A stretch of DNA of 64,000 bases from Streptomyces sp. NBC_01231. GTDB lineage: Bacteria > Actinomycetota > Actinomycetes > Streptomycetales > Streptomycetaceae. Shown here piece after piece: positions 8,661 through 17,830 of the stretch (its first letter is position 1; the number at the start of each line of letters is the position of its first letter). The DNA lies in contig CP108521.1 in assembly GCA_035999765.1 (NCBI GenBank), positions 2,790,001 through 2,854,000 on the forward strand, in the 5' to 3' direction. A program made the translations under genes and the position numbers. Below the pieces are notes generated by a model, which saw only the letters and a program-made list of their open reading frames with translations, searched no databases and was not told where the DNA came from.

Positions 8661-9281
8661 CTACTTGATCAGGTAGATCGTGGCGAAAAGGCCGATCCAG
8701 ACGACATCGACGAAGTGCCAGTAGTAGGACACGACGATCGCGGCGGTCGCCTGCTCGTGCGTGAACCTCTTCGCCGCGTAGGTGCGGCCGAGGACGAACA
8801 GGAAGGCGATGAGGCCGCCCGTCACGTGCAGGCCGTGGAAACCGGTGGTCAGGTAGAACACCGAGCCGTACGGGTCGGAGGACAGCGAGATGCCGTCCTT
8901 CTTCACCAGCTCCGTGTACTCGAAGATCTGACCGCCGATGAAGATCGCACCCATGATGAAGGTGACGATGAACCAGCCTCGGAGCTTCTTCACATCACCG
9001 CGCTCGGCGGCGAACACGCCGAGCTGGCAGGTGAGTGAGGAGAGCACCAGGATCGTGGTGTTCGCCGACGAGAAGGGCACGTTGAGAGCGTGCGCCTGCT
9101 CCTTCCAGTGATCAGGACCCGTCACCGATCGCAGGGTGAAGTACATCGCGAAGAGGGCCGCGAAGAACATCAGCTCGGAACTCAGCCAGATGATGGTTCC
9201 GACGCTGGTGAGGTTCGGCCGGTTGACCGACGGGTGCGCGTGCCCGGTATCTACTGTCGTTGCTGTCGCCACGACCGACAT
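8661..9281 (-). CDS. ctaE: Cytochrome c oxidase subunit III
   Basis: A 206-residue five-helix form of subunit III. Typical segments are [17 protein letters not shown], with the conserved SSE membrane Glu, the [11 protein letters not shown] motif and the C-terminal [14 protein letters not shown]. It is the first gene of the ctaE-qcrC-qcrA-qcrB unit, so an oxidase subunit is transcribed with the whole bc1 complex. That fits a fixed III-IV supercomplex. The ATG at 9281 lies inside a palindrome (see separate entry), and no strong ribosome site precedes it. Confidence 0.95.
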   Translation of the reverse strand: MSVVATATTVDTGHAHPSVNRPNLTSVGTIIWLSSELMFFAALFAMYFTLRSVTGPDHWKEQAHALNVPFSSANTTILVLSSLTCQLGVFAAERGDVKKLRGWFIVTFIMGAIFIGGQIFEYTELVKKDGISLSSDPYGSVFYLTTGFHGLHVTGGLIAFLFVLGRTYAAKRFTHEQATAAIVVSYYWHFVDVVWIGLFATIYLIK

Positions 9282-9292
9282 TATGTCGGTCG
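9272..9292. promoter_or_regulatory. Palindrome across the ctaE start codon
   Basis: Two perfect 10-bp arms, CGACCGACAT and ATGTCGGTCG, surround a single central base. The start ATG of ctaE is part of one arm. It may be an operator for a dimeric repressor or an RNA hairpin that masks the start codon. No known binding protein can be assigned. Confidence 0.6.
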
Positions 9293-9481
9293 CTTATCCC
9301 GCCCTCACTCCGGGGGGTGCCGTTCGGAGTGTTCGCAGCTCGTGCTGTGCCCGGAAAGTGCCCGGATGGACCATGGATGCGGTGTTCCGACAGGTGTTGA
9401 CGAACTGCTCGAGGGAGTAGCATCCGCGGCATCGGGCTGAGCCCGTCTGGGTCCGTACGACGCCGATGTCACGGAGGAAGC

Positions 9482-9883
9482 ATGCAGCCGACCGCCACCG
9501 TGCTGGTCTACAGCGACGACTCCAACACCCGCGAGCAGGTGCGGTTGGCCACCGGCCGCAGGCCCGCTCCGGATGTGCCCGTGGTGGAGTTCGTGGAGTG
9601 TGCGACTCCGGCGGCCGTGCTCAAGGAGCTCGACAGGGGCGGCATCGATGTCTGCGTCCTGGACGGCGAGGCCGTGCCGATGGGCGGCATGGGGGTCTGC
9701 CGACAGATCAAGGACGAGGTCTTCCACTGCCCGCCGGTGCTCCTGCTGATCGGCCGGCCTCAGGACGCATGGCTGGCCACCTGGAGCCGTGCGGAGGCCG
9801 CTGTGACGCTGCCCGTGGATCCGGTGGAGTTCGCGACGGCGCTGGCCGGGCTGCTGCGGGAGAAGAAGGCTCTGAGCGCCTGA
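9482..9883 (+). CDS. Receiver-like single-domain protein
   Basis: A 133-residue protein with the alternating strand-helix pattern of a response-regulator receiver domain: VLVYSDDSNTREQVR at strand 1, ELDRGGIDVCVLDGEAVPMGGMGVCRQIK where the phosphorylated Asp would lie (VCVLDGE), and PVLLLIGRPQDAW for strand 4. The acidic pair near the N-terminus (SDD) is present, but the conserved Thr and Lys are not clear, and no output domain follows. It is a divergent or degenerate receiver. The ATG at 9482 has a good GGAGGAAG site. It is divergent from ctaE, with 200 bp between the starts. Confidence 0.8.
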   Translation: MQPTATVLVYSDDSNTREQVRLATGRRPAPDVPVVEFVECATPAAVLKELDRGGIDVCVLDGEAVPMGGMGVCRQIKDEVFHCPPVLLLIGRPQDAWLATWSRAEAAVTLPVDPVEFATALAGLLREKKALSA

Positions 9884-10015
9884 GACCCGGCTCCGGGTGC
9901 GATGCGGCGGCTGAGGGCCGTGGGAGCTTGTCGCGCCCACGCGGCGGAGCCGCCTTCCGATACGGCGCGGAGCCCCTCTTGGTCCGCTGCCGCCGAGTCG
10001 GCTCTGGACGCGGCT

Positions 10016-11293
10016 CTAGACGCTCTGTGGCCGCAGTCGGGCCGCTTCCTCCGAGCCCGGGCCCTGCGGGTCGCCGGCCACCAGGGCGCTGCCGCCGCGC
10101 CACTTGTCCCAGTCGAGGTTCCACTCGCCGAAGCCGTTGCCGAAGGTCTCCATGGTGTTGCCGGCGGAGTTGATGACCTTCACCACATCGCCCTCACGGA
10201 CGGTGTCGAAGAACCACTCGGCGTTGCCGGTGCTCATGCCGGTGCAGCCGTGGCTGACGTTGGCAGAGCCCTGGGAGCCGACCGACCAGGGGGCGGCGTG
10301 GACGTACTCGCCGCTCCAGGTGACCCGGGTGGCGTAGTAGACGGGCAGGTCGTAGGAGTCCGAGGAGCCCTCGGAGATGCCGACGGTCGCACTGCGCATA
10401 CGTACGAAGTACTCCTTGCCCAGTACGACCTTGACGCCGTTGCGGGTGTCGAAGCCGGGCTTTCCCGTGGTGACCGGGATCTCTTTTATGACCTCGTCGT
10501 TCTTGTAGACGGTCATCGTGTGTGACGCGGCGTCCGTCACCGCTATGACACTGTCGCCGGTGGTCAGCTTGAGCGGTTTGCTCTTGCCTCCCCACAGGCG
10601 GTCGCTGATCTTTATGCCCTCCAGGTTGCTGCGGACCTGGACAACGGCGTGGGCGGGCCAGTACTCCTTGGGCCGGTAGTGGAGTTCCTTGTCGTCCACC
10701 CAGTGCCAGGCGCCCTTCGCGGCGGGTGTGGAGTCCACCTTGAGGGCCCGTTCGACGACGGCGCGCTGCGCCTTGTCCCTGACGGGCTTGTTCAGCTTGG
10801 CGGTGATGGGCTGGCCGACGCCGTACTCCCCCGTCTTCGGCCCGAACGTCACGCCCAGGCGCTTCTGCGTGACGGGCTTGCCGGTGGTGAAGGTGAAGGT
10901 CTTGCGGCCGGGGGCCCCGTCCTCGTCCTCGGTGCTCACCCGGACCTTGTAGTGGGCGTTGGCGGCCAGCGGGGAGGTGCTGTGCCAGCGGGTGCCGTCG
11001 GCGGAGAGTTCGCCCGCCACATAGCGTCCCGTGGCGTCCAGGGCCGTCACGTCCGTGATGCGGCCGTCGTCGTCCTCGGCGGTGACTTCCAGGGGCTTGT
11101 CGGGGTCGGCTTTCTTGCCGTCCTCGTCGGGGCCGTTGAAGGCGATCTGGTCCGCCGCGTCGTACGGCTCGGCGGACAGCGAGTGGTCGTCGCTGCTGCA
11201 GGCGGCGACACCGACGCCCAGGGCGGTCAGCAGCAGTGTGCAGCCGACGGCCGTGCGCGCTCCTATGCCGCGAAAGGGCTCATCGTGGTTCAT
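10016..11293 (-). CDS. L,D-transpeptidase lipoprotein with Ig-like domains
   Basis: A 425-residue exported enzyme. A signal peptide ends in VAAC (Cys32), so it is a lipoprotein. Two Ig-like domains (about 60-270; repeated ITAKLNKPV-type strands) precede a YkuD domain with SHGCTGMS around His348 and catalytic Cys350. YkuD enzymes make 3-3 meso-DAP (LL-DAP in streptomycetes) cross-links in peptidoglycan. The layout is that of mycobacterial LdtMt2-like proteins. It lies between the two oxidase operons in the same direction as ctaCDF but is separated from them by a strong terminator at 11371-11407. Confidence 0.92.
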   Translation of the reverse strand: MNHDEPFRGIGARTAVGCTLLLTALGVGVAACSSDDHSLSAEPYDAADQIAFNGPDEDGKKADPDKPLEVTAEDDDGRITDVTALDATGRYVAGELSADGTRWHSTSPLAANAHYKVRVSTEDEDGAPGRKTFTFTTGKPVTQKRLGVTFGPKTGEYGVGQPITAKLNKPVRDKAQRAVVERALKVDSTPAAKGAWHWVDDKELHYRPKEYWPAHAVVQVRSNLEGIKISDRLWGGKSKPLKLTTGDSVIAVTDAASHTMTVYKNDEVIKEIPVTTGKPGFDTRNGVKVVLGKEYFVRMRSATVGISEGSSDSYDLPVYYATRVTWSGEYVHAAPWSVGSQGSANVSHGCTGMSTGNAEWFFDTVREGDVVKVINSAGNTMETFGNGFGEWNLDWDKWRGGSALVAGDPQGPGSEEAARLRPQSV

Positions 11294-11370
11294 GACCTCA
11301 AGCTAGGAAGCTTTGTCAAGCACGGCGCGCTGGGTAACTCGGACGGGGTACCGATTGTGCTGCAAAAGCA

Positions 11371-11407
11371 GGAGCCCGGACGCTCCTCTACGGAGTGTCC
11401 GGGCTCC
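11371..11407. terminator. Terminator after ctaF
   Basis: A long stem GGAGCCCGGAC / GTCCGGGCTCC with an inner CTCC / GGAG pair and TCTAC loop, 18 bp beyond the ctaF stop on the minus strand. Confidence 0.88.
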
Positions 11408-11424
11408 GGAGAGCTCGAGCTGTG

Positions 11425-11823
11425 CTACTGGGTGCGGTTCTCACCGCGGTAGTACTCGAAGACCCAGCCCCAGAGGCCGATCAGAAGCAGCGGCGCCGAG
11501 AAGTACAGCAGCCACCAGCCGATCGCCACGCCGAGGAAGCCCAACGCGCCGCCGATGGCGAGGGCGAGCGGCTGCCAGCTGTGCGGGCTGAAGAACCCGA
11601 CCTCACCGGCGTCGTCCGCGACATCGGCCTCTTTGTTGTCCTGCGCGCCGGCGTCCACCCGCTTGGCCGTGAAGCCCAGGTAGAAGCCGATCATGATGGA
11701 CAGGCCGAAGGCCAGGAAGAGGGCCGTCGTGCCGGCCGGCTCCTTCGACCACACGCCATAGACGATCGCCATGGCGAGGATGAAGACGCTCAGCCAGATG
11801 AACATCCTGCCCTGGATCTTCAC
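11425..11823 (-). CDS. ctaF: Cytochrome c oxidase subunit IV, actinobacterial type
   Basis: A 132-residue membrane protein with four hydrophobic segments: [57 protein letters not shown] and [16 protein letters not shown]. This is the actinobacterial subunit IV, with no relation to the mitochondrial one. Its ATG overlaps the ctaD stop (ATGA), so it is translated right after subunit I. A charged loop between the second and third helices ([16 protein letters not shown]) would lie outside the membrane. Confidence 0.93.
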   Translation of the reverse strand: MKIQGRMFIWLSVFILAMAIVYGVWSKEPAGTTALFLAFGLSIMIGFYLGFTAKRVDAGAQDNKEADVADDAGEVGFFSPHSWQPLALAIGGALGFLGVAIGWWLLYFSAPLLLIGLWGWVFEYYRGENRTQ

Positions 11824-13562
11824 TTGCCGGCCTCCTTGCCGCCGTTGCCGGCCAGAGCCTTGTCACCGTGACCGGCGTTCTCCAGCTGGTCGAGCGCGGC
11901 GATCTCCGGGTGGTGCAGGTCGAACGCCGGGGATTCGCTGCGGATCCGCGGCAGGGTGAGGAAGTTGTGCCGGGGCGGCGGGCACGAGGTCGCCCACTCC
12001 AGCGAGCGGCCGTAGCCCCACGGGTCGTCGACGTTGACCGGCTTGCCGTACTTGGCCGTCTTCCACACGTTGTAGAGGAACGGCAGGATCGACAGACCGA
12101 GCAGGAACGAGCTGATCGTCGAGATCGTGTTCAGGGCCGTGAAGCCGTCGGCCGCGAGATAGTCCGCGTAACGACGCGGCATGCCCTCCGCACCCAGCCA
12201 GTGCTGGACCAGGAAGGTGCCGTGGAAGCCGATGAACAGCGTCCAGAACGTGATCTTGCCGAGGCGCTCGTCCAGCATCTTGCCGGTCATCTTCGGCCAC
12301 CAGAAGTGGAAGCCGGAGAACATCGCGAAGACCACGGTGCCGAAGACGACGTAGTGGAAGTGCGCGACCACGAAGTACGAGTCCGAGACGTGGAAGTCCA
12401 TCGGCGGCGAGGCCAGGATGACACCGGTCAGACCACCGAAGGTGAAGGTGATCAGGAAGCCGGTCGCCCAGAGCATGGGGGTCTCGAAACTCAAGGACCC
12501 CTTCCACATCGTTCCGATCCAGTTGAAGAACTTCACGCCCGTTGGCACGGCGATGAGGAACGTCATGAAGGAGAAGAACGGGAGCAGGACGCCGCCGGTG
12601 ACGTACATGTGGTGGGCCCACACCGTGACGGACAGGCCGGCGATGGAGATGGTGGCCGCGACCAGGCCCATGTAGCCGAACATCGGCTTGCGGGAGAAGA
12701 CCGGGATGACCTCGGAGATGATCCCGAAGAACGGCAGCGCGATGATGTACACCTCTGGATGGCCGAAGAACCAGAAGAGGTGTTGCCACAGCAGGGCGCC
12801 GCCGTTGGCGGAGTCGAAGACGTGAGCGCCGAACTTCCGATCCGCCTCCAGCGCGAACAGCGCGGCGGCGAGCACGGGGAAGGCCAGCAGGACCAGGACC
12901 GCGGTCAGCAGCACGTTCCACACGAAGATCGGCATGCGGAACATGGTCATGCCGGGGGCGCGCATGCAGATGATGGTCGTGATGAAGTTGACCGCGCCGA
13001 GGATGGTGCCGAAGCCGGAGAAGGCCAGGCCCATGATCCACAGGTCGGCGCCGATACCCGGCGAGCGGACCGCGTCGGAGAGCGGGCTGTAGGCGAACCA
13101 GCCGAAGTCGGCCGCACCCTGCGGGGTGAGGAAGCCGCCGACCGCGATCGTCGATCCGAACAGGTACAGCCAGTAGGCGAACATGTTCAGCCGCGGGAAC
13201 GCCACGTCGGGCGCGCCGATCTGAAGCGGCATGATCCAGTTCGTGAAACCTGCGAACAGCGGCGTCGCGAACATCAGCAGCATGATCGTGCCGTGCATCG
13301 TGAACGCCTGGTTGAACTGCTCGTTCGACATGAACTGCAGGCCCGGACGGGCCAGCTCGGCGCGCATGAACAGCGCCATCACGCCACCGATGCAGAAGAA
13401 CGCGAACGACGTGACCAGGTACAGCGTCCCGATCGTCTTGTGGTCAGTGGTCGTCAGCCACTTGATCACCACGTTGCCGGGCTGCTTGCGCCTGACCGGC
13501 AACTCGTCCGTGTAGTGGGGCTCCGCCGCCGCGGCACCCTGGGGTTCGTTGAGGATGCTCAC
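11820..13562 (-). CDS. ctaD: Cytochrome c oxidase subunit I
   Basis: A 580-residue, twelve-helix catalytic subunit that binds heme a and the heme a3-CuB centre. Visible are the first heme ligand in [15 protein letters not shown], the CuB His-Tyr cross-link segment [17 protein letters not shown], the HH pair in [10 protein letters not shown], and [10 protein letters not shown] with the last heme ligands. The K-channel and D-channel regions look intact. The start is GTG at 13562, which overlaps the ctaC stop as GTGA. It is the second gene of ctaC-ctaD-ctaF. Confidence 0.98.
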   Translation of the reverse strand: MSILNEPQGAAAAEPHYTDELPVRRKQPGNVVIKWLTTTDHKTIGTLYLVTSFAFFCIGGVMALFMRAELARPGLQFMSNEQFNQAFTMHGTIMLLMFATPLFAGFTNWIMPLQIGAPDVAFPRLNMFAYWLYLFGSTIAVGGFLTPQGAADFGWFAYSPLSDAVRSPGIGADLWIMGLAFSGFGTILGAVNFITTIICMRAPGMTMFRMPIFVWNVLLTAVLVLLAFPVLAAALFALEADRKFGAHVFDSANGGALLWQHLFWFFGHPEVYIIALPFFGIISEVIPVFSRKPMFGYMGLVAATISIAGLSVTVWAHHMYVTGGVLLPFFSFMTFLIAVPTGVKFFNWIGTMWKGSLSFETPMLWATGFLITFTFGGLTGVILASPPMDFHVSDSYFVVAHFHYVVFGTVVFAMFSGFHFWWPKMTGKMLDERLGKITFWTLFIGFHGTFLVQHWLGAEGMPRRYADYLAADGFTALNTISTISSFLLGLSILPFLYNVWKTAKYGKPVNVDDPWGYGRSLEWATSCPPPRHNFLTLPRIRSESPAFDLHHPEIAALDQLENAGHGDKALAGNGGKEAGK

Positions 13563-14518
13563 AGGTTGTTCGTCTCCCGGTTCTTCTCATGGGCCGTCTG
13601 CTCGATGCCCGCGGGAATGTAACCGGTCTGCCCCTTCTTGGCGAGGTCCTTGAGGTGCTGCTCGTAGCGCTCAGGGGAGACGACCTTCACGTTGAACAGC
13701 ATCCGGGAGTGGTCGACGCCGCACAGTTCGGCGCACTTGCCCATGAAGGTGCCCTCCTTGTTCGGAGTCACCTGGAAGGCGTTGGTGTGGCCCGGAATCA
13801 CGTCCTGCTTCATCAGGAACGGCACCACCCAGAAGGAGTGGATGACGTCACGCGAGGTGAGGACGAAGCGAACCGTCTTGCCCTTGGGGAGCCACAGGGT
13901 CGGGCCGGGGTTGCCGTTCTGCGGGTTCTTCGTGGCGGGCGTACCGACGTCGTAGACACCGCCGGCGTTCGCCGGGAAGGCCTCCTTGAACCTGTCCGGA
14001 ATCGCGTCCAGGTTCTTGTCGGTCTTCGCGTCACCGGTGGAACCGGCGACGGGCTCGATGTAGTTGAAGCCCCAGTTCCACTGGAAGCCGACGACGTTGA
14101 TCGTGACGTCGGGCTCCTCCTTCAGACTGAGGAGCTTCGACTCGTCGCGGGCCGTGAAGTAGAAGAGGACCGAGACGATGATGAGCGGGACCACTGTGTA
14201 CAGCGCCTCGATGGGCATGTTGTACCGGGTCTGTGGAGGGACCTCGACCTTGGTGCGGCTGCGCCGGTGGAAGATCGCACTCCACAGGATCAGACCCCAC
14301 ACCAGCACGCCGACGGCGAGCGCGGCGGCCCATGATCCCTGCCACAGGGAGAGGATCCGCGGAGCCTCTTCGGTGGTCGGGGTGGGCATACCAAGGCGGG
14401 GGAAGTCCTCGTATGTGCAACCGGTTGCGGTAGCCAGGACCAGGCCCGCGGTCAGTGCCTGCAGCAGCTTCCGCCGCATCGGGCGCCGCGGCGAGCGGTC
14501 GGAGCCGTTGGGACTCAC
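13559..14518 (-). CDS. ctaC: Cytochrome c oxidase subunit II
   Basis: A 319-residue subunit with the binuclear CuA site [12 protein letters not shown] (CxxxCxxxHxxM) near the C-terminus and an upstream His in [10 protein letters not shown]. The signal region LVLATATGC ends in Cys34, an imperfect lipobox that suggests lipid modification. Two transmembrane helices (about 57-77 and 96-116) follow. A 30-residue insertion rich in Asp, Lys and Pro ([19 protein letters not shown]) lies between strands of the cupredoxin domain, usual for the group. I chose the GTG at 14518 because GGAAGG lies 8 bases upstream. It receives electrons from QcrC. Confidence 0.95.
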   Translation of the reverse strand: MSPNGSDRSPRRPMRRKLLQALTAGLVLATATGCTYEDFPRLGMPTPTTEEAPRILSLWQGSWAAALAVGVLVWGLILWSAIFHRRSRTKVEVPPQTRYNMPIEALYTVVPLIIVSVLFYFTARDESKLLSLKEEPDVTINVVGFQWNWGFNYIEPVAGSTGDAKTDKNLDAIPDRFKEAFPANAGGVYDVGTPATKNPQNGNPGPTLWLPKGKTVRFVLTSRDVIHSFWVVPFLMKQDVIPGHTNAFQVTPNKEGTFMGKCAELCGVDHSRMLFNVKVVSPERYEQHLKDLAKKGQTGYIPAGIEQTAHEKNRETNNL

Positions 14519-14816
14519 GTAGCGCCTTCCCGAGAGTCTCGCCCGCGCGGTCGGCTGCGGCCTTCTCGCTGGTCGGTCGCCGCCCTGCGTCGGGCAGGGG
14601 TTTGGATGTTTATGCGGACCAAACCCTAGCCGACGCCGTTCGGGGGTTCGCGGGGAGGGTGGCATACGCGCCGCGGGTCGCCCCGAAGGGACGGGACGCG
14701 CGCCTGATAGCTCGGGGATGCGGCTTGTGGTGCGGGTGCGGGTGGTTTGTGGTTCGTCGCGCAGTTCACCGCGCACCTCGGGGACATCGCACCGACCGGC
14801 GGCTTAGCGTTGCCGT

Positions 14817-16196
14817 GTGGCCTACTTCGATGCTGCTTCCGGCGCTCCCCTTCATCCCGTCGCCCGTCAGGCGCTACAGGCTTCGCTCGACGAGGGGTGG
14901 GCGGATCCCGCACGTCTGTACAGGGAGGGACGCCGGGCACGGATGTTGTTGGACGCGGCGCGGGAGGCCGCCGCCGAAGCCGTGGGCTGCCGTACGGACG
15001 AACTCACCTTCACCTCCTCCGGATCCCGCGCGGTGCACACCGGGATCTCCGGTGCTCTGGCCGGCCGTCGTCGCGTCGGACGCCACCTGATCGTGTCCGC
15101 TGTCGAACACTCCTCGGTAATCCATTCGGCCGAGGTGTTCGAGGCGGGCGGTGGATCGGTGACCGAGGTGCCGGTGCTGCGGACCGGCGCGGTGACCGTG
15201 GAGTCGTACGAGGGCGCGCTGCGGGCGGACACCGCGCTGGCCTGTCTGCAGTCGGCCAACCACGAGGTGGGGACGGAACAGCCGGTGGAGGCCGTCGCCG
15301 AGGTGTGCCGGGCGGCGGGGGTGCCGTTGCTGGTGGACGCGGCGCAGTCGCTGGGGTGGGGCCGGGTGCCCGGTGACTGGTCCCTGTTGGCCGCGAGTGC
15401 CCACAAGTGGGGCGGGCCCTCCGGAGTCGGGCTGCTGGTCGTGCGCAAGGGGGTGCGGTTCGCTCCTCAAGGGCCCGCGGACGAGCGGGAGTCGGGGCGT
15501 GCGGCCGGGTTCGAGAACATTCCGGCGATTGTGGCGGCGACGGCCTCGCTGCGGGCGGTACGGGCCGAGGCGGCTCAGGAGTCGCTACGACTGCGGGAAC
15601 TGACGGAGCTGATCCGGTCGCGGGTGCCGCGGCTGGTGCCCGATGTGGAGGTGGTCGGCGACCCGGAGCGGCGGCTGCCCGGGATCGTCACCTTCTCCTG
15701 TCTCTATGTCGACGGGGAGACACTGCTGCACGAGCTGGACCGCTCCGGTTTCTCCGTCTCGTCCGGATCGTCCTGTACGAGCAGCACGCTGACGCCCAGC
15801 CATGTGCTGAAGGCGATGGGCGTCCTGAGTGAGGGAAACGTGCGGGTTTCGTTGCCGGCCGGGACGACGGCCCAGGACGTCGAGCGGTTCCTGGAGGTGC
15901 TCCCGGGGGCGGTGGCCGACGTGCGGGAGAAGCTGGGGGCGCCGGTCGCGGCCGCGACCTCCGCACGGGCGGACTCCCTGGTCGTGGACGCCCTCGGCAG
16001 GCGGTGCCCGATCCCGGTGATCGAACTGGCGAAGGTCATCGGGGACGTACCGGTGGGCGGCACGGTCCGGGTCCTCTCGGACGACGAGGCGGCCCGGCTG
16101 GACATCCCGGCCTGGTGCGAGATGCGGGGCCAGGAGTACGTCGGTGAGGAGCCGGCGGACCGAGGGACGGCGTATGTGGTCCGCCGGGTGGCCTGA
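14817..16196 (+). CDS. Cysteine desulfurase-like protein fused to a TusA sulfur carrier
   Basis: A 459-residue fusion. Residues 1-375 form a NifS/IscS-type PLP enzyme: EHSS (97-100), VDAAQSLGW with the cofactor Asp, SAHKWGGPSG with the Schiff-base Lys197, and SSGSSCTSST, which has the catalytic loop Cys. The last 75 residues form a TusA domain with the CPIP motif (RRCPIPVIELAK) whose Cys carries a persulfide. Sulfur could thus pass from cysteine to TusA within one chain. A likely -10 box (TAGCGT, 14805-14810) lies 6 bases before the GTG, so the mRNA may be leaderless. The final acceptor is not known. Confidence 0.9.
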   Translation: MAYFDAASGAPLHPVARQALQASLDEGWADPARLYREGRRARMLLDAAREAAAEAVGCRTDELTFTSSGSRAVHTGISGALAGRRRVGRHLIVSAVEHSSVIHSAEVFEAGGGSVTEVPVLRTGAVTVESYEGALRADTALACLQSANHEVGTEQPVEAVAEVCRAAGVPLLVDAAQSLGWGRVPGDWSLLAASAHKWGGPSGVGLLVVRKGVRFAPQGPADERESGRAAGFENIPAIVAATASLRAVRAEAAQESLRLRELTELIRSRVPRLVPDVEVVGDPERRLPGIVTFSCLYVDGETLLHELDRSGFSVSSGSSCTSSTLTPSHVLKAMGVLSEGNVRVSLPAGTTAQDVERFLEVLPGAVADVREKLGAPVAAATSARADSLVVDALGRRCPIPVIELAKVIGDVPVGGTVRVLSDDEAARLDIPAWCEMRGQEYVGEEPADRGTAYVVRRVA

Positions 16197-16253
16197 CCGG
16201 ACCTGACCGGCGGGGCGCCGGGGATCGTGGGACTGCCCCCGCGGACCCGCTGT

Positions 16254-16295
16254 CCGGCGAAGGACCGTCCGTTCCGGCGGACGGGCCTTCGCCGG
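16254..16295. terminator. Bidirectional terminator between convergent genes
   Basis: The stem CCGGCGAAGG / CCTTCGCCGG with an inner GTCCG / CGGAC pair separates the stops of the desulfurase-TusA gene and adoK. Confidence 0.8.
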
Positions 16296-16301
16296 GCAGG
16301 A

Positions 16302-17276
16302 TCAGACCAGGTGCGTCCGGACCTCCGTCGCGGCCTCATCGCCGTAGGCCTTGGCGAAGCGGTCCATGAAGTGGCCGCGCTGCAGCTGGTATTCCTGGGT
16401 GCCGACCGTCTCGATGACGAGGGTGGCGAGCATGCAGCCGACCTGCGCGGCGCGCTCCAGACCGACGCCCCAGGCGAGACCGGAGAGGAAACCGGCGCGG
16501 AAGGCGTCGCCGACGCCGGTGGGGTCGGCCTTGCGCTCCTCCTCCGCGCAGCCCACCACGATCGGGTCCTCGCCTTCGCACTCGATGCGCACGCCCTGCG
16601 CGCCGAGAGTGGTGACGCGGTGGCCGACCTTGGCGAGGATCTGGGCGTCGGTCCAGCCGGTCTTGGACGCGATGAGGCCCCTCTCGTACTCGTTCGAGAA
16701 GAGGTACGTCGCGCCCTCCAGCAGTATCCGGATCTCGTCGCCGTTCATCCGGGCGATCTGCTGGGAGAAGTCGGCGGCGAAGGGGATCGAGCGGGAGCGG
16801 CACTCCTCGGTGTGGCGGAGCATCGCCTCCGGGTCGTCGGCGCCGATCAGGACCAGGTCGAGACCGCCGACGCGGTCGGCGACCGTCTTCAGCTCGATCT
16901 GGCGGGCCTCGCTCATGGCACCGGTGTAGAAGGAGCCGATCTGGTTGTGGTCGGCGTCGGTGGTGCAGACGAAGCGGGCGGTGTGCAGCGTCTCGGAGAT
17001 ACGGACCGATTCGGTGTCGACGCCGTGCCGGTCCAGCCAGGCGCGGTACTCGTCGAAGTCGAAGCCGGCTGCGCCGACCAGGATCGGCCGCGTGCCGAGC
17101 TGGCCCATGCCGAAGGCGATGTTCGCACCGACGCCACCCCGCCGGACGTCGAGGTTGTCGACCAGGAAGGAGAGCGAGACCGTGTGCAGTTGGTCCGCGA
17201 CGAACTGGTCGGCGAAGCGGCCGGGGAAGGTCATGAGGTGGTCGGTGGCGATGGAGCCGGTGACTGCGATGCGCAC
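16302..17276 (-). CDS. adoK: PfkB-family kinase, probable adenosine kinase
   Basis: A 324-residue ribokinase-family enzyme. The first signature is RRGGVGANIAFGMGQLG near residue 45; the second is DPTGVGDAFRAGFLSGLAWG, with the catalytic Asp in GxGD. Length and motifs match the mycobacterial adenosine kinase AdoK (324 aa), which also lies near ctaC and the qcr genes in that genome. The enzyme would phosphorylate adenosine to AMP and so remove adenosine left from SAM-dependent methylation. I chose the GTG at 17276 with AGGAGA 9 bases upstream; the GTC-headed extension is not usable. Another sugar or nucleoside substrate remains possible. Confidence 0.82.
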   Translation of the reverse strand: MRIAVTGSIATDHLMTFPGRFADQFVADQLHTVSLSFLVDNLDVRRGGVGANIAFGMGQLGTRPILVGAAGFDFDEYRAWLDRHGVDTESVRISETLHTARFVCTTDADHNQIGSFYTGAMSEARQIELKTVADRVGGLDLVLIGADDPEAMLRHTEECRSRSIPFAADFSQQIARMNGDEIRILLEGATYLFSNEYERGLIASKTGWTDAQILAKVGHRVTTLGAQGVRIECEGEDPIVVGCAEEERKADPTGVGDAFRAGFLSGLAWGVGLERAAQVGCMLATLVIETVGTQEYQLQRGHFMDRFAKAYGDEAATEVRTHLV

Positions 17277-17458
17277 GGTGTTGACTCTCCTGTGGGATAA
17301 GCAGGGGCGCACGATAGCGCTCAGTGGAGGGCTGGTTGCGGGCGACGTAGGGCGGGTTGACAGTTCACGCTACCGGGTCGGCGAGGGGCACTGAAGCAGC
17401 CGAAACTACCCGATAGTAGATCTTTCTTCGCAGGCGTGTGCGTGCCTACGGTGCCGCT

Positions 17459-17680
17459 ATGACGAACCTCGAGCTTCACGCTCCCGCTCTGGCCGACCTG
17501 GAAGGCGACCTGGAGGGCGGTCTGGCGTCGCTGCGCGGCGACTGCGCCCGGATGGTGCCCCACTGGTCGGCGCCCGACCGGATCGTTTCCCTCCCGGTCT
17601 CCCCGTCACTGCTCCATGGCGTGACCGTGCCGTCGAGGTCGGCCCGGCTGCTGGACGCGATGTCGGAGTACGGCGACTGA
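17459..17680 (+). CDS. Small hypothetical protein
   Basis: A 73-residue frame starting MTNLELHAPALADLEGDLEG. GC-rich third positions throughout support coding. A possible -10 box TACGGT (17447-17452) lies 6 bases before the ATG, the spacing of a leaderless transcript. The first half is acidic and helical; the second has many Ser, Pro and Arg residues. I recognise no domain. It is single, between adoK (divergent) and the Ala/Glu-repeat protein. A chance frame is not excluded. Confidence 0.55.
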   Translation: MTNLELHAPALADLEGDLEGGLASLRGDCARMVPHWSAPDRIVSLPVSPSLLHGVTVPSRSARLLDAMSEYGD

Positions 17681-17830
17681 GGCGGCGCTCTTCAGGGAAC
17701 CGCGCGCTCCCCCGCTGCGTCCCATCGCTGTCCCCCGTAAAGGGGATGCGGGATACGACCCGGTGACCGACTTTTTTGACAGGGTCGGGTCAGGGTCTTG
17801 GGACAGAAGCGCAGCCGAAGGAGCGATGCG

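Noticed and set aside
9885..9898. ACCCGGCTCCGGGT as a terminator after the receiver-like gene
   Set aside because: The loop of a full stem would have only two bases, so the hairpin would be short and weak.
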